Shown here one piece after another: positions 44,175 through 58,522 of a stretch of 64,000 nucleotides of DNA. This stretch comes from Litsea cubeba. Its lineage: Eukaryota; Streptophyta; Magnoliopsida; Laurales; Lauraceae. How positions within the stretch are numbered: the stretch's first letter is position 1; every line of letters starts with the position of its first letter. Position numbers and translations under genes: made by a program. The stretch covers positions 18,648,580-18,712,579 of the forward strand of contig CM022945.1 in the NCBI GenBank assembly GCA_012931725.1. Direction: 5' to 3'. Below the pieces are notes generated by a model, which was not told the DNA's origin, made no database searches, and saw only the letters and a program-made list of their open reading frames with translations.

Positions 44175-47100
44175 AAATACTTTGTTCATGTGTTTTGCAC
44201 ATAAATTTGACAATAGGTGGATGACCTACTATAGTGAAATTTCGCAAGGGTCATACAAGAGGGGAACATTTACTTTATACTAGTTTAAGTTTTTTTTTTT
44301 TTTTTAATAAATGAGCCTCGCAAATTTCTTGACAGTCCAGGGCTAAGAGGATTCCAACTGTTGGAGACGACAAACATTACAAGAAAACAGGACAAATAAT
44401 TGTGCATTTTCCTGGTGGGTGGTTTCCTCAAATGCAGCAGCTATGCATATGAACATACCTTGGATCGGATTATGTCAGGCAAACATAGCCGAAATAACTG
44501 CATTGGGCCTGAATGCCACCGGTGCTGTTGCTTCCTATAAGCTTCATATGATTCCGGCAGTTCACACTGACACTGTATAAGGAGGGAGGCAACTGGTAAG
44601 AGGAAAAAAAATAGAATTTGTCCTATAATTCTCTAATAATAATTACGCTGATGATAAATTCAGTACAATCAAAAGATGCATCAAGAAAAAGGGAAAAAGA
44701 TCACTTGTTCATTTAGTAGAACCAGACAGTAGATGGCCCGAACAACCTATCATTTAGACAAATCAAAAAATTTTAATTGGCCCAACATTCAGTTTAGGGC
44801 CATATTCATGATAAGCCAAATTACCACATTTTTAATAAGATAAATACCAATAGCATTCGAGTTCGGATTCAGTCCACTACTCACTGAATGATGATTTGAC
44901 CCACCATTCAAGAATTTAAGTAATTATCATTCTGATCACATGATATGCACGACTAGATTAACGACATCAAAATAAATAAATAAAAAAGCACATTAAAAAA
45001 TTATTATTATTATCTTTCAAGTCTCGGAAATCTAGCTACTAGGCAAAACTTGTTTGATTGGATTAGTTTTGACTGACAAAAGATGGGCCCCTCGATCATG
45101 CACTGTTGGGGACAATAAGCATATTCATAGCTAGTTGTCACCAATGGAGCTGGACATTTCCATGGAAAGCAACTGATAAGAAAAATCTTAATAGAGAACA
45201 ATATCCCCTCCAGGTAGGGAACAGCTGGAAAGCTATATTTGAAATGATTTGGGGAAAAGCTCTAAAAGGCAAAGCTGCGTCTTGTAGACTTTCTACGCTC
45301 TTATTACTAGTCTAAGCGTGTTTTACCAGTTCCACGCGCATCGCAAGGCATCCTCCAGAAAGCAACAAACACCACACTTCTAAATTGGGTCCCACTTATT
45401 ATACCACCCATCCAAGAGAACTGTTTTGTGCGTCGTTTACCTTACAGAATAAAGAGACAAAAAGTCCTATGCTTTCATTGAAGATGGGTGTGTTGAATTT
45501 ATGGTAAAATAGGCTCCAGTAAACGTTTATTAAAGTGGGGGTGACAAATGAAAGGAGGAGATATAGATGTCCTTACTCAACTTAGATTTTATTTACTTAA
45601 CTTTAAAAGAACTTGGATTTTATTTATTTACTAGGGCGACTCTGTGTACTTATTTCCTATCTCCTCTTTTCATTTTATATTTGCGTAAAGATTTTTTTTT
45701 TTTTTTGTAAAGATTAATTGATAGCTATTTACGGATCTTTACTTTTGTTACTTTATTTTTGGCTGCTTATGAAAAAAAAACACTATTCTTTGAATGTCTA
45801 GGAATTCAATTACATGCAAACATACTGCTCTATAAGAGAAATTTCCCAAAAGCCACCACAGAGACAAAGTTGAATTCGTTGACACTTATTCCCAGAACGA
45901 CTATTTAAAAAAACCAGATTACTAGGGATTGTGAAAGCACTCCATATACATACCTAGTCCAGCCTCATCCATCTCACCATCATCTTTTCACAGCATTGAT
46001 AATCTACAACTGTTACTTGCCCCAACCCAACTATAGATTGCAAATGAAGTACAAGTTCTCTATGGACTTCAAACTTCAGGAAAGGTTACAATGAACTCAA
46101 TTCACCACTAATTATCTTTATAATATTGTCTCAGTAAGTCCCCCACACCCGAGTGACTGTTCTGTTCTCTCTTTTATTCTAATTCACCCCCAGCCTTTCA
46201 ATTGCAATTTGCAAAGTTCACAACATAACCCTCCTCTCTATCTGGAATTCATCATTTTTCTCATGCTCAAGTGCTGCCATAATTTGCAAGAGAAGTAAAC
46301 AAACTCAAGGCACTTTCTGACTCCCTTTTAGAAAATGGTTTTTTTTGTGGGCTCAAAGGCTTTTCGCCGAAATTGGTGAATTACACAAACATGCCTTTGA
46401 GACCTCATCTGCTGTCATTCTCATCCACCCATCTTCAGAAAATTAAGAACATTTAAACAAAATTAAACAGATAAACGAAGCCTACCTCAACATCATTGAG
46501 GAAGATGAACTTCCACCCATGCAGATGTGCCCGGACAGCAATATCCATGTCCTCGACAGTCGTCCTCTCCAACCATCCCCCAGCATCCTCCAATGCCTTT
46601 ATCCTCCACACCCCCGCCGTGCCATTAAAACCAAAGAAGTTGATGAAGATCCCATTCACTTGCTGCTCTACTTCGAAATGGAACGACAGGTTTATATTCT
46701 GCAACCTTGTCAACAAGTTCTCATCCTTGTTCACAAAGGACCATCTGGCCTGGACCAATCCCACTTCTTCATTGTCCTTAACACATCAAGATTTGCAAAT
46801 ATGGTAAGAATCAATTGCAACCCATTTTTCTTCCAATAAACATCAATCTAAAAGACTTAACAACAGAATCAGTGTGCATGACTAGAGCTCAAAATTCAAA
46901 TCTCGGTTTCCAAAAAGATAGTACATCAAATAAACATCTATGTTTCAGAAAAGATAGTAGCATGACAAAATGGCAAATTACCTAAGAATATTCAAATTTT
47001 CCTACACTTCCAAATTCCAATTCAATACAGAGATTGATTTCAGAATTTCAAAATGTACCAATTCAAATGCTTTTCAAGCAAAATACTAGTGCACATGGTA

Positions 47101-48541
47101 AGAACTAAGAACACCCAAGCTCGCAAAATCTGTAAACTGCACACAAGTATCAATTATACCTTGAAATGGGGAACTGTTTTTTTCAAGAAATCAGGGGAGG
47201 GCTGGAAATCTGCATCAAAGATGGCGACAAACTCATAGTCCTTGACATAGCTGCAATTCATAGCCGACTTGAGATTACCGGCCTTGTACCCGTCCCTGAT
47301 AACTCTGTGCCGGTAGACAATACGGGCACCATTCTGTTGCCATTTCAGCACCTCCTCTTTGATCAACATCTGAGTAATTGGGTCATCTGAATCGTCCAGG
47401 ATTTGGATAAGCATATTCGACCTTGGCCAATCTAAATTGCACACTGCAGCAATCGATTGCTGATACACCTAAAAAAGAAAACCAACAAAACAATTATTAA
47501 TAAAAGGTCAAATACTATAAAATAAACAGTTCGTTTGAGAGAAGAAAATCAATTCCACAACATAAAGAGCCCCTAAATTTGTAGGAAGCAAATCAAACAG
47601 AACACAGATGACTATGAGGGTCTCTCTTTTTTTAACTTATTTTTTTAGCCAAGAAGTAATGGGTTAAAAGAATGATGCAATTGCTCCATGATTATGGAAT
47701 TGAAGAACTCGAAAACTGTAAGAATCAGATAAGATAGTAATGACTAATGACCAGACCAATGCTGCGAAATGGGTAGAAAGAAAAGGAAGTTCCATTGCCT
47801 TACCTCCTTCTCATTGCACATGGGGATCTGAACAAGAACCATGGGAAAGAAACCCAACCCATCATCACCCAATTCAGGATCTTCTCTCAATGGCTGTTTT
47901 GGAACCGGTCTTATCTTCCTGAACCGGATCCACATGCACCCCAAACACAAAATCAACCGATCTATACTCTGTATCAAGAACAAGACGACGCACACATCCG
48001 CGAGAAACTGAAGAAGGGGAGCCAGAAATTCTGCCCGGACAAAAACCCACCTCAAATACAACGAATCAAAGACCCCCACGAACCCCAACGGCGACCGTAG
48101 CAGGCGCTGCAACTGGAGGCGCGCGGCAGCGAAATGCCAGCCTTTAAAGTAGGCCGCGATTTCAAACGCCAGGAGCAGAACAGAGAGAACCAGGAAGAGC
48201 TTGATGCAGGAGTAGAACCTCCGGCGGATCTTTGGATTCTCGCTCTCATTGCCGGTGTCGGAGTCGGTTTTCCCGGCAGCGACGCGGCGGCGGACAGCTG
48301 AAGCAAGGGCCATGGAGGCGGAGGCGATCCAGGAGAGACAGCCGGCTGCCTTGTGTGCCTTGAGGAGGAGGACCCAGGTAAGCTGCTTGGCGTTTTTGCC
48401 TCTCCCATCCTTGCCGGAGCTCGCCGTGAAATCTGGGCCGTCCAATTCGACCATTGAGTAATTGGGGTTCTCCATCTTGATCACCACCGGCGTCCCTCTG
48501 TCGCTCTCCTTGCCCCACCAATCAAACGACAATGGTGCCAT
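42894..48541 (-). CDS. CSLC: Cellulose synthase-like C (xyloglucan backbone synthase)
   Basis: Exons on the minus strand: 48541-47804, 47468-47160, 46776-46486, 44572-44459, 43520-42894. All introns have GT/AG borders in phase 0, giving 692 residues, normal for the family. CSLC proteins are Golgi GT2 enzymes that polymerise the beta-1,4-glucan backbone of xyloglucan. Motifs in order: start MAPLSFDWWGK; membrane segments near 107-130 and 175-205; Asp pair in LDDSDD (271-272); DAD 331-333; TVED 422-425; QQHRW 461-465 (the QxxRW motif); then several C-terminal membrane segments ending GISFLLVGLDLIGEQIQ. The wording VECQCELPESYEAY and PDII places it with the CSLC5/8/12 group, not CSLC4. No disruption is visible. 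It is convergent with the H+-ATPase gene. Confidence 0.96.
44139..44170. repeat. (GA)n microsatellite in CSLC intron 4
   Basis: Sixteen GA units between exons 4 and 5 of the CSLC gene; probably length-variable between individuals. Confidence 0.9.
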
Positions 48542-48665
48542 AGTCTTCTCCTCCTCCTCTTCTACTCCCTTTCTTTCAACAGATTTAAATACACAGATAA
48601 CTCAAAAAGATGGCATTTTGGACGCTTGAATCGAATGCAGTCGATGAAAGAGAAAGAGACTCACC

Positions 48666-48690
48666 CCTCTCTCTCTCTCTCTCTCTCTCT
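48666..48690 (-). repeat. (AG)n tract in the CSLC 5' leader
   Basis: CT repeats on the plus strand, so AG repeats in the transcript, about 125-150 bases before the ATG at 48541. GA/CT tracts in plant 5' leaders can bind GAGA-type (BBR/BPC) factors; whether this one does is unknown. Confidence 0.75.
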
Positions 48691-48735
48691 ATTGACTAGA
48701 ACAGATGATTGAGCAGCAGGAGCTGAAGTCTGGTG

Positions 48736-48743
48736 TTTTATAA
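48736..48743 (-). promoter_or_regulatory. TATA box of the CSLC gene (predicted)
   Basis: TTATAAAA on the minus strand, about 195 bases before the ATG. It would put transcription start just upstream of the AG repeat. Position and sequence are the only evidence. Confidence 0.55.
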
Positions 48744-50096
48744 GGAAAGAAGAAGGAAGAACATAACAGAAGTTACAGAACAGCTCAACACGTCTTGTTC
48801 GATTGAAAAGAAGGAAGGAAGCTAAGAACAAATCCACGCACGGCACGGCCAAAGGTCAAGGTCATAAAAGGAAATTTCATTTCATTTTAACTTCACTCTT
48901 TCCCCTCCGTACATTGATGACGACCAGGTTTCTCTTCTCCTTCCTTTGATTTGAAAACGAAACTGTTTGCCAAATATTTGAATCTGTTTGGACTTGGAGG
49001 GTAAAAGTAAAACAGAAGAATCTGCTATTTCCCTCCTCTTATCATGTTTTTCCCTCTTTTTACATGATAAACCATACAGGCACAGCTGTCAGCTGTTTCT
49101 TTTGAGTTTGTTAAAGTCCAGAAGGATGGAGAGATTCTTTTGTCCAAGTCCAACAGGCGTGGCGTTTTGTTTTCTGAGTTGGGACTTGGGAAAACTGGCA
49201 AAAAGATATGGAAAGTGGTTTTGTTTGGATTTTATTTTCTCCTTCTTTGACTTCACTATTTTGTGAGGGAGGATCGTAGGAGCAGCTCAACAGATATCAA
49301 GGTCTGTAGTTTACTTTTACGTCGGTTCTATCAAAAATAGCGGGTAACCGTTCATGGGTTTGTTTTTAAACTTTCATTTGGAGGTCATATACACGCTGTT
49401 TCTGTATATAATACAACCACATAACTAAATGGGGTACCAATTATTAGGGACCCATGGCTCACCTCTTGAGATGGTTCTGATCAATGTGGGGACAATAGTT
49501 TAATGGGCGCGCTCAAATCTCGTTGGGGGTTGAAAAGGACATGTATCTACTCGAATAAGAAAAATGTCTTGCCGAGAGGAGAGGTAAAAGGGCTCCTCAT
49601 TTTAAGGGTGGAGTGCTTGTTCATGTTTGTCTGATAGAGAAAAAAAAGGCAAAAATTGTAGTTGTTTGGTGATTGTAAAATCTAAAGTACCTTTTCTATT
49701 AAACATATGTAGGTTGATGGAGGGAGCAATTCACGTGGAGAAAGAAAAGGGAGAGGTGGGGTAGCTCATGTCTTATGATTGAGAATTCGGTCTGCCCAGC
49801 AGGTCCAAAAGAACAGTCCCACACCCCAGATTTCGGACCGAACAGTAGTAGGATTGCATCAGGTTTGGACCTGCTTGACTTTCGCACAAAAGGAAAGAGG
49901 TGGTTCCAACTCCAGACAGCCAAGTAAGAATTGACACTCCCTTAATATAAAAAGTCGTTATTTAGTTATAATAGACTTGAATATGTATGTATATTGTATG
50001 TGCAGATAGAAAGAAGAGAACGATTGTGTGATCAGTCCTCATTTGGACTTCAGCCTTAATTTGGACTTGTGCCTTCACAAGCAGGCTTAAAACACC

Positions 50097-50128
50097 TTAT
50101 TATTATTATTATTATTATTATTATTTAT
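50097..50128. repeat. (ATT)n microsatellite
   Basis: About ten ATT units, followed by TTTTA-type repeats. Confidence 0.9.
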
Positions 50129-53100
50129 TTTATTTTATTTTACATGAAAGGCAATAAAAGGTGAGTGCCAGTGGGGCTACTAATTTTGGAGAAATGATGG
50201 ATAATAAAGATAAAATAGAGATGTATTATTAAATGCTAAAATTGTCAGATCCTTTTTTTAAATCCTAAGAACCATAGCATGATACATTTAAAAAACACGT
50301 TTTCAAAATACAAGGGGGCTAGGGCCCTAGCCCTCCCTAAGCTGGAAAACATTAAAAAAAAAAAAACAGAGGTCGACTGGCTCTATTGCTCTAATAGTTG
50401 ATTTTTGGATTGGATATTTGAATCAGATGTTCTAGAATTGTATGGTTAATCTGCATATTTTTGCAGCTGGAGCAATACCCATGGATGTGAACAAGCAGTG
50501 GTGATCATGTCAATTTTGGCAAAATGGCACGTGTTTGAGATTAAGCATTGTTGCAGTTACAACTTACAAGTAGTCGATCGTTGTGATATCAACGTGGTGC
50601 GATCGAATCACTACTAGTGGATCGTTTTAAGTTTTAAAACAAACAAATGGCAGCTACTAGAATTGGAACTAGACATTCGTGCTTGTAAACGCAAGATTTG
50701 TAGGGAAAATAAAAGCGCATAAAACAAGCAAAAGAGAAAATAGAGGAAGGTTTAATATCTCCAAATTCAAGTGATCTTGTGTGCATTAATATCTCCCACC
50801 GAGCGTTTGTTTGGAGGAATTGGGCATTTGGAATTTTCTATTTGGTTTATGAGATTCCAAAGATTCAGCTTATATATGGATTGTTGCTTTAATGACAGAA
50901 TTCTCCAAATTTAGTCTTCTAAAATGCCAGTGTAATTGAGCTAGAATTTGTTAACTCAAACTATGGACAACATTTTATAGAATTCAGATATCACCCATTA
51001 GGAATTCTCATAGTAAACCAGAAACCACCCCACCGGCTACTTACATACATGTAATATTTAGGCCTTCTTACAAACAATCAAGGAACATCAACAATCTGAA
51101 AAAAACTACAAATATGCATCTTCTGAGTTTTAGATTGGTTTTAAGTGGGCTCTCTATCATGACAATATAAAGGGCCTACAGTACAAGTTTCGCAGTAATT
51201 ACACAATGAAAACGGTTTGAATAATGAATGAGATGGGTGAAGATATTTATTAGTGCTGGAGAGCATTTACAGGGAGGGTCCCCACATACAAATTCAAACG
51301 GATTCTGCCTTCACCAACTATCACTTGAGTTGGTCGCGTCGGTGGTGTAACCTCTCACCAGGGCCAAGACTGCAGGAGGGTAAGGGGTTAGCTGCAGCTA
51401 GCTTTGTCTTTGTCTTTGTCTTCTTGCATGTTGCAATAGCTCACCAACATAATATATATTTCTTGAAAACAGACAAAGAGGAGATAAAAAGCAGATAGAT
51501 CCAAAAGAAGAGAATCCTAGGAGCAGGAGCAGATGATGAGTTTTGGGGTTTTGGACGCCTTCCTTTACTCTTTGAAACATTTCTCTTAATCTAATCTTCT
51601 GCTGCTGCAGACTGGAGATGTTTCTGCCGCGATCTCCGTAGTAGTGGTCCCTCTTGGTGACAGTCTGTCTTCCACAGCCCATCTGCCAGTGCCTTCAGGT
51701 CTTGGCGCAATCACTGGCTTCCCCACCTCAGCTCAAAAAACTAGAGACTTCTTTTCTTATTCGTATTTTCATCCACAAGAAACACTTGGGTCATGTGAAA
51801 ATTTTAAAATTTTCAAAATAAATTCTCTCTTTGTTTCATAGGTTCTATTCAAATTTCCCTCCTATTTGAATTAGGCTATAGTATTTTTGATAACTTAGAA
51901 AACACATAATAAAATACTTCTAGTGTTGGATTTTATTTGATATATATATATAATGTTGTTTATTTATCATAATGAAATTTAACAAAACGATCTGGATCGC
52001 GTATTCAGGGCCTACAAAATGTATGATGATCAGGGTGTAAGTTTATTTGTTTTGTTTTTAATATGTTTCTTGATATTTTGTGAGGAATTAAGATATGAAA
52101 CTTCACATATTAAGATATATAATCTATATGAGAATATTAAACATTTGAATCATGAACTGAAAAGTAAAAAGTCAGATATATATGATTAGGTGGTTTTTAG
52201 TGTGCTTTTTATGGATTTCTCAAAATCTATCAAGATTTAAAATATGAGTCTAAATGTCTTATAGTTTATTAGTTCAATAAAAAATCTAAATCACTTTTAA
52301 GGCCCACAGAAGAAGAAAAATATGATTGATGAGTTTTGATCCGACAACCCAATGCCGATGAAGATGAAGTAGGAGTGATATAGCACTTTTTGAGGTGGGA
52401 GGTGTGAAAATGTAACAACGTGCAAATTAGGCCGAAAGTGGATTCATTTACACATGGTTTTCATCAAAGTTGGAAAACTCGTGACTCGGACTTGACTCGT
52501 CCAATGTAAAGAAACTGACTTGGATAGAGTTAACGCGGACGCGGAGACTTGGGAAATTCATGTTTTTTAAAAAAAAAATAATTTAAATAATATTTTAAAA
52601 ATAGATCCATTAATTATAAAACATAAAAGTACATTTATTTACCTGCATTGATAATAATCAATTCAAACTAATGAAGTTGTATACACAAGAAAAGTTTACA
52701 ATAAGGAAAATAAAAGAAAAAATTGCATATAATTACACAATTTGTTAATCCAAATACCTAATGTAAAAGATCAAATATACGCCTCAAATTACATAATAGT
52801 TATCATTTTTAAATTACCAAATCCAAACCTCATGCATAATTACTTATAAATAAATCTTAATTGTTTAAAATTAGATTTACCCGTTAAATGGCTTGAAATG
52901 CCAACAACTTATTAAAATGAGATGACTCGGCCGAGTCTCCCCTATTTTTGACTCAGCCCTTCATCAAGACGAGATGACTTAAGAGAGTCAAGAGTTAATT
53001 TGGAAAGTTTTCCAATCAAGATGCAAACATAGACTAAGAAATTTAGTAGAGAAGCATGACTTTAGAAGGTGTAATCTATGCAGACAAGAAAAGCACGGAA

Positions 53101-55249
53101 GCCTCTGCTGAGAAAATAGGAGGATAGAAAACGACCGATCTAGTTGGTGGGGTAGTTGAGCACTTGAGCACTTGAGCCTTTTCCATTCATCGTTGAAGAG
53201 AACACGAAATTCCTAGATGAAGACAAATGTAACGAATCAGTGCTTGAAAGTTCTTGCTGTTTGTGTATGACAGCCCTACATATGATTACGTTTTAAACCT
53301 TTTCCAAACAAGGCACAAAAGAGTGGAATCCTCTAATGCTAAACAGAGGGGACGAGACATTTTTAAGTAATAACCTGATTGGGCCCATCTACCTCTCTCA
53401 TTAGACTTCATATCCCTCACTTCATTATTTCTGTCAGTTCCATAGTTTCTATATGCTGCTAATTGAACACTGATTTGGTTAATTAAAACTATATCATAGT
53501 TGCTTGTTCTTATGAGATGGTGATGAGACTCTGGAACGAGTATCCCTGGGGTTGGTGGATCTTTTCTTTTAATGACTACATGCCTTGTGGTTGTATATGT
53601 AAATGTATGCAACTGAATAGTAACAACTAACAATGGGGTCGATATGAGTCTCATGCAGTCATGCTCCTCTCATAATGTGATCATCTGAAAGCAAGTCAAA
53701 AGAGGATGGAAAGATCTCGTTGATTACAGCTGGGAAACAATTATCTTTTCTACTTATCTTAACCCACCTACTAAAAGTCCTCCAGTTTAACTATGTCAAG
53801 TACTTTTTTTTAAAAACAATTGTAGGGCATCCAAACATCATATGAAACTGAGTTCCAACCCAATTAATATCAGGTGGGGTTTTCTGCATATTTACTAGAA
53901 CTTACCCTGCTGAACCGACAGAGGCGAACCCAGAAAATGAAATTAGGGGGCCCAAATGAAACTTATTAAAAGAAAATTTTAAATTTATAAAAGATAAAAT
54001 AAAAAATTACAAAAGTTTTAGTGGTAAAAAATAACATTTTGAAAACTTTAGGGGGGCTATGGACCCACCCCCTTGGCCTGCACGTAGGTCCGCCAGTGGC
54101 TGGACAGGATGGAATCATGAGATGGGGAAGGAGGTGGCCATGACATGATTAGTAATGTGAATTATATGAACATTCCTCAATCTACGGTGAATATATTTGT
54201 CAGCCTATCATATTTGGGCCTCTGAAATTCAGAAGTCGTATCTCTAATCCAATGGACAAATTGTGCCAATCCATCACAATCAAGAATTTCTCTACTGTCC
54301 ATATATAGCTGTTAGCCTGTTAAATATCATTGTCATGAGAAACTCCATAAATATATTGATCAGATGCCTGCCTTGCTACCTTGTCTAAGCATCTCTCACT
54401 CATCTCCATATCCGACCACATGGCATGTCTTTATGTGATTGGGACAAATCGGCCAAAGGGCCCACCATGTGGATGGGCAATTGTGAGAAAACAAAAATGA
54501 TCTGTTTCTTGTCATTTGTGAAATTTGAAATATCTATGGGTGATTTGGGACCAAATGGTCTGATGGCTCCACCCTGTGTATTGGTGATTGCGAGGAAACG
54601 ACATTACGACAATGATATGCTCGTGACCTGTGAAATTTGCAAGGAGCCAGACCCCCTACAGCTAAGTTATATGTTACTTTTGAGAAAAATAAATATGATA
54701 GATTAGGTGAGATCCACTAATCTCATTAGATACAAAAGGGTATTGAGAGCCAGTCATTTGAAAAAATTAATGTCCATTCAATATTATTGATCGTCTAAAT
54801 TAAAGCTAGGAAATAGCCAGTAAGCAAATCAAGGGTTTAGTATCTATTCTGATTTTTTTTTCTTTTTTTTTTACCATTTTTTGGTTATATCACAAACTCT
54901 TTTTTTTTTTGGTAAATTAGCCAACAGTCCCTGAGCACGGTTTTACAACTTTTTCTCTAATGTCTATAGTCCATACAGCTGGAGATATTTTAGTGAGAGG
55001 TCCCTAATATGCTACGTCATTTATTTTCATTACTAATTTGCCCCTTTCAACTCCCATTCCTAGGCCAAGTTCTCTCTTATTCTCTGTTGTTCCAAAGAAC
55101 TTCTTCCTTCTTCTTATCGCTCATTTTCCATTTTCCATTTCTTTCCATGATTGTGGAGTATCAGAGCACCTTCCGTCGCCACCATGACTTTCGATTCTCT
55201 CTCTTTCATTTCTTCAAAGATAGAAATGGTTTTACTTTCTCTTACTCTT

Positions 55250-55346
55250 TCATTTGAAGTCTCTTCCAAATCTCTCTCCCTCTCTCTACAACTTACTCTT
55301 TCATCTGAAGTCTCTTCCAAATCTCTCTCTCTACAATTGATTTGAA
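55250..55346. repeat. Short tandem duplication, CT-rich
   Basis: GAAGTCTCTTCCAAATCTCT recurs twice within a C/T-rich stretch, each followed by CTCTCTACAA. The open frame here reads a Ser/Leu-rich repeat and is not a gene. Confidence 0.75.
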
Positions 55347-57251
55347 ATAGAGCAGTTTGCTCTTTTGCTTGTTTTCATTCTCTCTTTTTTCGATTAGATC
55401 ATGGTCATCAAGTACTGTTCTTGTTTTGGATTTCGATTTTTATTAGAATCTAATTTTCCGTATTCTGACTTTTGGTGTCATCGAACTCAAATAAATTTCC
55501 TACAAACTCTGATAAACTGGACAAAAACTCAGATAATTTATCTGAGTTTTGGCAAATTTATCTGAGTTTTGAACAACTTTTTGAGTTTCGAACAAATTTA
55601 TCTGAGTTTGGACCAAAACAAATTTATCCGAGTTTGAAAAAAAATAAATTCATTTAAAGTTCTTTTTATTTGATATCAGACTAAGACAACTCAGTTAGGT
55701 GATGATGGACACAAGAACTCGTTTTGTGGTTGTGGCTGCAGAATACATGGGTTTGATCATTGAGCCTCCATGTATAAACTACACTAGGAAATGAGGTCCT
55801 ACAATAAATTACATCAAGGAGTCAAATGTTGTGGATAAATTGGTTCCTGATAAACTCAAGTCTTCTCTAGAGAATCTGGTTAAGGTTTTTACAAAAGAGA
55901 TTTATGAGGAGGAAGGGCCTACATGACCCAAGATGAAGAGAAATTGGATTGGAGATGAGATTTGATGAAGATAAATTAATTAGAATGGAGATGAGATTTG
56001 AGTGTGTGGTCAGGAAAAAATATTTGGTATTTACTGTTTTATATTAGAATTTGATCTGGCATATATTGTTTTATATTTGAATTATTATTGAGTTTTGGCA
56101 CATTTATCTGAGTTCTGCTTTTGCTATGTGTACAAGGGCATTTTTGTCTTTTTCAGTGAGTTATTTTTACCAGAGGACTGCCGTCAATTCGATAAAATAT
56201 TGTGGACCGTTTGCAATAAAAACCACAGTTGGGACCTCCACCCAAATGCTCACTTTTTTTTCTCCCTACCTTATAAGGCAATTGTGCCTTATGCTGGAAG
56301 GCAGCAGAAGTTAGGGTCGTGCCAACCTGTTGAGAAATTGTATCTGATTTGAAATGCTGAAATAGTTTTTGGAAACAACATGGCCCTTGAAAATTTGATG
56401 GTACAGTTTAATATACATGTAGAAATATAAGGATATTCTTTTCTAACTCGAGATCTTCGTGGGGCTAATCTGGCCAAGCTTAGAAATGGAAGGTTAACAT
56501 GTCCCAAATGAGCCAACGTAGCCAGTCAGCTGAGCAGTTGGATTCTTAAGCTTTGATTTAAGGATTTTTAAAGTTTTCAAATTTTAACCTTTAGATTAAA
56601 TATGATTTCTGAAAATTAAATTTAACAACTAATAATAGTTGGAGATCGAATATTCTCCTGTGAGCGTATGGGACTTGCGGTCCAGCTCTATTGGGCCCAC
56701 TTAGGCCCGCCTATGAAGGGTCCAGCCCCTCTTGCTCTTTTCATTCCATGATCTAGCATGAGGTCTAGTTTTATACTCATCAAACCCTCACCCACCGTTT
56801 TATTGACTCTACAAAAAAATGGTTACAAATACATTAAAATCTAAGGTCGTTAAATCAAGGGCTAGGATAATTTGAAGGGGTTGATGTTTTCGATGACCCT
56901 TAATCATAAGGAGACATTTCCATCAGCCCATGGCCCATAGCTAGACATGCAAAAAAGTAGGCCCTATGAACTGGATTGCATATCAACTATATGTAGACTA
57001 CTTGTAGGGGAACATTTCCCATTATATTTATATTAATGTAAAATGGGATGAGTGGTAATTCAATTTGATGGAGGCAAGTAATGCCGTTGGAATAATTTGG
57101 TCATGGATAAAATTCGAAATCTAAGATTTACTTGTAGAATTGTAGACCCTACAACTGTTGCATTTGCTCAGTTATATGCTCAATCTGATGGGATGTAGTG
57201 AACTATATTGGTACAATCACCCTCACTACTAAAACAAGTATGAATCCTCTA

Positions 57252-57432
57252 TTTCGTAAAAAGAGGGAGATATTGTTTCATCTAATCCCAAATCACCACC
57301 TATAAAAAAATCTTATGTTTGCTAATGCACTATTTCAATTGCTTTCCTTAAATAAAAAAAAATCAAGAAAAAATTTTTATACAGTTGGCAATTTAGGATT
57401 AGATGAAACTGTATCTCCCTGTTTCGTAGAAA
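57252..57432. mobile_element. MITE with 45-bp inverted ends
   Basis: The left arm (GGGAGATATTGTTTCATCTA, ATCCCAAAT) matches the right arm read on the other strand (GGGAGATACAGTTTCATCTA, ATCCTAAAT). The interior is A/T-rich and about 90 bases long. The target duplication was not resolved, so the superfamily is open. Confidence 0.6.
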
Positions 57433-57884
57433 TAAAATTGTTCTTAAATGAAGATTAAAGACTAAAGCCTGATAAAAAGCTCAGAGGTTCCAATTGTAGT
57501 TTTTCCTTTTTTCTCTTTCTTTTTTTCAAGAAAGAAGATCCGATTGTAGTTGGCAAACCCCTACTCTCAGTCGGAGTCCTCCCATTCTCCCGTGTGAGTG
57601 GAGACTAAAATGACCTTTTTGGTCTAAGGTGTGTCTAATGTGTTTTTTTCTTTCCTTTTTTTTTTTTTTTTTTTTTTTTGTTTTTTTTGTTTTTTGTAAA
57701 GTCCTCTCTCTTTCGTTCTCTCTTTTTTTTCTTTTTCTTTTTTTTTTTGCCAAAAAGGTAATGGAAATCATGGAATGAGTGGCATAAGTTAGGAAGGTTC
57801 TATATTCACAAAGAAGAGGCATGTGGTATTGAATTACTGGTAAGTTGACACTTGAGACAACATACCACTCTAAGATTTTTATAT

Positions 57885-58090
57885 TTTTTTTGTGCCATAG
57901 CCAAAGGGGCTGGTAACCAAGAGTGAGCTTGTACACAAGGAAAGACAGCTCACTTACGTGGGAAAGAAGCCCACACATGAAGATAGAAAGCCTACACAAG
58001 TGGGAAGGGAGCCCGCACGCCGGCACACACCGGAAGAGGCGGCGTACCCAGGATTCAAACCCTGGGCAGCAATGTATAAACTACCACTCA
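57885..58090 (-). mobile_element. SINE-like retroposon, minus strand
   Basis: On the minus strand a strong B box GGTTTGAATCC (58061-58051) follows GAGTGGTAG near the 5' end. The body continues about 170 bases to GGCTATGGCAC and an A tail. The A box is weak. Boundaries approximate. Confidence 0.5.
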
Positions 58091-58522
58091 ATTTCAAAAT
58101 AAATAAAATGGGCCGGAGATATGGGACATTCTGAAAAGGGAAAATAAAGAAAATAGCGACAACATATTGCCATGTTCCTCAAAAGTCATTTGGTGGCCCG
58201 GTGGCCCTTGCATGTTCCTTTACATGTTTGGATAAGTAAAAATAAAGTGGGATCAAATCATGAATAAATAAATAAATAGGCTAAATTTAAAATAAAAAAA
58301 AACTTTTCAACAAGGTTTACTTCTCTCCAAATTATTATATTTGGGTAAAAAAAAAAAGACCAAAGAAGGGTGCAAGGGTCAACAATATTACATCCAAGCT
58401 TTACTTCTCCCCCGTATCATTTCCATCCAAATAGCAATTTACTAAATCCATTACATTGCATCTTCACTTCTCAGCTCACTTTTTTGGGCCAAACAACGAT
58501 AAAGTTAAAAAAAAAAGAAGAG

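Larger units (their letters stand above)
48800..57250. other. Intergenic, AT-rich
   Basis: No gene supported. Contains an (ATT)n microsatellite (50097-50128), a possible diverged element with inverted GGAAAACT words (about 52465-53015) and short degenerate repeats of AAATTTATCTGAGTTT near 55500-55640. The minus frame at 51740-51580 could be an exon-like remnant but matches nothing I know. Confidence 0.4.

Noticed and set aside
51580..51740. Exon-like minus-strand piece (GTGRWAVEDRLSPRG...)
   Set aside because: An acceptor-like site and a stop are present, but I could not relate it to any family and saw no partner exons.
52465..53015. Possible transposon with inverted GGAAAACT/GACTCGG words
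   Set aside because: The arms match too poorly and no target duplication was found.
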